Part shown: piece by piece, positions 60,392 to 64,000 of the stretch
How the letters are laid out: each line of letters starts with the position of its first letter
How positions within the stretch are numbered: position 1 is the stretch's first letter
DNA from: Planococcus citri
Taxonomy: Eukaryota; Arthropoda; Insecta; Hemiptera; Pseudococcidae
Assembly (NCBI RefSeq): GCF_950023065.1
Contig: NC_088678.1
Coordinates: forward strand, 62,464,460-62,528,459
Length of the DNA stretch: 64,000 nt
Direction of reading: 5' to 3'
Program-made: the position numbers and the translations under genes
Notes under the pieces: generated by a model
The model's database searches: none
What the model was told of the DNA's origin: nothing
What the model saw: only the letters and a program-made list of their open reading frames with translations

Positions 60392-63300
60392 CCAGAGAAC
60401 CTCTTGAGGTGTCAGCCTCCGGATTTAATTATTAGATGGCAATTTTTAGAAAAAGCATGGTCTCAAGTCTGAAACCTCTACAATCAAATTTCAGTTGCCT
60501 AAATTAATTTTTCGATTTTTCGTGAATTTTTGAAAATTCAAAGTTGATTATTTTCGGCGATAAGGTAGGTATATTTTATTTCAAAAAATATATGTATTTT
60601 GTTCAGCATCAGTAGAAATAATGAAAATTAGTCCTGAAATGAATATCATTGATTTCCTTGAATCCGAATTTCTTAATTTTGCACCAATCTAGAGCCTACT
60701 GCCGTTCTTGTTTTTCCCAGAAAGTGTATTAATTTTCAGCAGCTATAAAATCGAATCGTGGTCTGCTCTCGTTCTGTTTAGAGAGTTTGAGCTAATTTTC
60801 GTCGGTTTTCAGGGTGTCTAATTGGTCATGAAAGTCATGAAAAGTCATGAATTTTGCTCGAAACACGTTTGAAAATTTTTAAAAAGCGAATAAAATGAAA
60901 AAAAATTAAGTAAAAAATTAAAAATTTGTTCAAAAAATCAGAAAAATAAAAAAACTAAAATACCTATACTTGTCTTCAAATTAAAAAAAATTTCCTCGCA
61001 GTTTAAAGTTATTCAATTTGGGAGGGGGGTATTTTCATGTGGTAAAAATGTGAAAAATAGGTAGTGAAAAAGTCATGATTTTTTACCAGGAAGTTTTGTT
61101 TGACACCCTGGTTTTCAGACAATGGCATCGAATGTGTTTTTCTGGTCAACATAATTGAAATGTTTAGGTACTGGAGACATCTAGAATCACGCTGGAGGCT
61201 CCAGAATTGGTCAAAAATTTTCTATCCAACAGAAAATTGAAAATTTGATTTTTTTGCATCTTACACAGGGAACTTCTCGTAATGTTCGCCTCCTATTTGA
61301 ACGGTATACTGCGATGTTTAGAAAAAAACTGTAGTCTAAAAATCAAAAAATCCAAAATTTATCTGCTCGAATTATTTTTTGACGAATTTTTGAAGATTAA
61401 AAATTACTAAAATTTGCCCTGAAACTAATATAACTCCCTCGAACTCAATTTCACCAATTTTTAGCCATTCTGGAGCCTCCAGTGCGATTACTCATTTCTT
61501 CAGAATTTTAAAATCTATATCCAAAATGAGTAAAAATTCATTTGGGAAGCTATAAAAATCGATTTGTAGCGTATTCTTGACTCATTCAACAAGTTAATTC
61601 ACATTTGGCCCGATTTCTAGACGAACACCTTCAGTGATTTTTTGGCCAGAATAAATACCTATCTAATCTTAAAAAATGGTCAAAAAAAAAAAATGTTCTG
61701 TTGGGAAATTTTTAAAATTCACAGGAAAATGTTCATGTCTCATCTGAAATTCACCCCCTCTCGCCTTTATAATATCTGAATTTCACTAAGTATTTCGAGT
61801 CATTCTGGAACCTCCAGCACAATTTCAGATTTTCCCAGAATTTAAAAATTTCTTCACAAGGCGTGGACATTAATTTGGGCAGCCAAACGCTCTTCATAAT
61901 ATCTGAATTTCACTACTTTAAGTCATTCTGGAGCCTCCAGTACGATTTTAGATTCTTCCAGAATTTTGAAATTTCTTCAAAAGGCGTGGAAATTGATTTG
62001 GGAAGACTGAAAATCGAGTTGTAGAGTATTCTCGACTTATATTCAACAAGTGATTCACATTTGGTCTAATTTCCACGCCTTTTGAAGAAATTTCAAAATT
62101 CTGGAAAAATCTAAAATCGTACTTCTGAAATCAACCCCCTTTCCCCTTTACAATACCTGAATTTCACTATTTCGAGTCATTCTGGAGCCTCCAGCACAAT
62201 TTCAGATTTTCCCAGAATTTAAAAATTTCTTCACAAGGCGTGGACATTAATTTGGGCAGCCAAACGCCCTTCATAATATCTGAATTTCACTACTTCAAGT
62301 CATTCTGGAGCCTCCAGTACGATTTTAGATTTTTCCAGAATTTTGAAATTTCTTCAAAATGCGTGGAAATTGATTTGGGAAGCTGAAAATCGAGTTGTAG
62401 AGTATTCTCGACTTACGTATATTCAACAAGTGATTCACATTTGGCCTAATTTCCACGCCTTTTGAAGAAATTTCAAAATTCTGGAAAAATCTAAAATCGT
62501 ACTTCTGAAATCAACCCCCTTTCCCCTTTACAATACCTGAATTTCACTATTTCGAGTCATTCTGGAGCCTCCAGCACAATTTCAGAATTTCCCAGAATTT
62601 TAAAATTTCTTCACAAGGTGTGGAAATTAATTTGGGTATAGCCAAACCCCCTTCATAATATCTGAATTTCACTACTTCGAATCATTCTGGAGCCTCCAGT
62701 ACGATTTTAGATTTTTCCAGAATTTTGAAATTTCTTCAAAAGGTGTGGAAATTGATTTGGGAAGCAGAAAATCGAGTTGTAGAGTATTCTCGACTTATTC
62801 AATAAGTGATTCACATTAGGCCCAATTTCCAGACAAACACCTCTAGTGCTTTTTTGACCGGAATACATTTTTAATAAAGAAAAAAATGGCCAAAAAACAA
62901 AAATTTACACAAAATGGTTACGTCTCATCTAAAATCGACCCCCCCCCCAATCCTTCATAATATCTGAATTTCACTATTTCGAGTCATTCTGGAGCCTCCA
63001 GCACGATTTTCTAGATTTTCTCAGAATTTTACAATTTCTTCACAAGGAGTGGAAATTAATTTGGCCAGTTAAAAATCGAGTTGTTGCTTATTCTAGACCT
63101 ATTTAAAGAGCTTATCTATTTCTTGGTCGATTTCCAGGCGAACATCTCGAATGGTTTTTGAAACAGAATATTTTTGATGATAGGTACGAGTAACATGAAA
63201 ATGCTCGTCAAAAAGCACTCTCGATGTGTCCTCCTGGAGCCACAACTCAATTTCTAGCTGCCTAAATTGATTTACACGCCTGCATGGGAAATTTTAAAAC

Positions 63301-63568
63301 TCTGCAGAAATTGAAAATCGCACTAAAGCTTCCAGAATGACCAGAAATGTTGAAATTCTGTTTGTGAGAGTTGATAGGTATAAATTTCCGTCCTTTTTAC
63401 TGAATAAATACCTGATTTAAAACAAAAAAAATCACCAAAAATAGTCAATTTTGAATTTTCAAAAATGTACCAAAAAATCTAAAAAGAAATTTGGACGGCT
63501 GAAATTATAGTTGTGAGGGTTTTAGACCACGATATTTCCAAAAATCACGATCCCGTTCAAATTGGAAT
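60392..63568. mobile_element. Foldback family FB-GGAACC, copy 3 (expanded, 3.2 kb)
   Basis: Left AGAGAACCTCTTGAGGTGTCA. The right arm carries GGGTTTTAGACCACGATATTTCC and AAAATCACGATCCCGTTCAA inverted to the left arm; the outermost right tip has decayed. Most of the length comes from repeated inner blocks with CATTCTGGAGCCTCCAG (more than ten occurrences). Older than copies 1 and 2 by its divergence. Confidence 0.7.
61785..62985. repeat. Three to four tandem copies of a 370-380-bp unit inside copy 3
   Basis: Starts near 61791, 62161, 62541 and (diverged) 62967, each beginning TTTCACTA.TTCGAGTCATTC. Each unit contains two CATTCTGGAGCCTCCAG words, a CAAGGCGTGGA(A/C)ATTAATTTGGG block and an inverted TTTCCACGCCTTTTGAAG piece. 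The first two units are nearly identical, so the duplication is recent. Confidence 0.8.
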
Positions 63569-64000
63569 CCAAATTTATAGATTTTCTGTTGAATATTTTG
63601 TTTTTATATTTTATAGCCACAATTTTAGAGCCTCGGATTCCCCTCCCCTCCTCATCCTAAATGTACGGTAAGGAAGCAAGGAGATGAGCGTAGGCATTGA
63701 TTTTAAAAATGAAACCAGTCCTTTTTTAATCACTGTACTTACTATTGAAAAAACTTATTCAGACACAAAAAAGGATACTCTTAAACAGTAGCTAATAACT
63801 CGTTTGAAAAATTAACTTCTTTACCTAAAAATATGAGGTAGGTACCGTAACTTAATTTAGTACCTATTTTAAAAGTCTCTCGAATCTCATAATTAATTAT
63901 CTCACTAATTTAAACTACATACCTATTCCAGTAAAAAATACAGGTAGGTGCATTTCACTGCTGGAAATTTCAACCCAGCCTTTTCTAAATGAGGTAGCAA

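Overview
This is an arthropod, almost certainly insect, nuclear window. It has AT-rich introns and intergenic DNA, GT-AG introns, and very heavy loading with non-autonomous mobile elements. The dispersed GTAGGTACCTAC-type words and the tango-type protein suit an insect with a repeat-rich genome (a mealybug-like hemipteran or a lepidopteran; I cannot separate these from sequence alone). No bacterial operons, CRISPR array, rRNA or tRNA were seen.

Three protein-coding loci can be read exon by exon. (1) A complete plus-strand tango/ARNT gene (bHLH-PAS transcription factor) at 1347-12039, 14 coding exons and 646 codons, phases consistent at every junction. (2) A complete minus-strand homeobox gene at 58041-53349, 3 exons and 201 codons, with an Eh1-type repressor motif upstream of an Msx-like/NKL-type homeodomain. 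(3) The C-terminal half of a minus-strand dUTPase-like gene at 40321-39637, carrying motifs III, IV and V followed by an unusual extension of about 103 residues. Two further minus-strand exons of unknown function at 50609-50192 are phase-compatible with the dUTPase exons and may be its 5' part.

Two broken coding regions are also clear. Frame-shifted copies of the last exon of a trypsin-like serine protease occur as a four-unit tandem array at 27.4-28.05 kb and as a single copy at 33.9 kb. A non-LTR retrotransposon 3' end with an RNase H domain lies at 28.75-30.4 kb and is split by a 378-bp mariner remnant that left an exact TA duplication.

The rest is mostly layered foldback (long inverted repeat) elements: a 0.58-kb and a 1.35-kb element at 3.0-5.0 kb, a giant 6.3-kb palindrome at 13.6-19.9 kb, a cluster of three small elements in TA-repeat DNA at 22.85-24.6 kb, a 1.5-kb palindrome at 24.6-26.1 kb, a 33-bp palindromic minisatellite at 26.15-26.63 kb, a TA-flanked hairpin at 45.2 kb, a TTAA-flanked element at 46.07-48.46 kb with another element nested in it, and two more members of the 1.35-kb family at 55.9-57.1 and 60.4-63.6 kb. 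Several of these share one design: a short word forms the termini and is repeated inside on both strands. That recurring design is the main unexplained pattern in the window.
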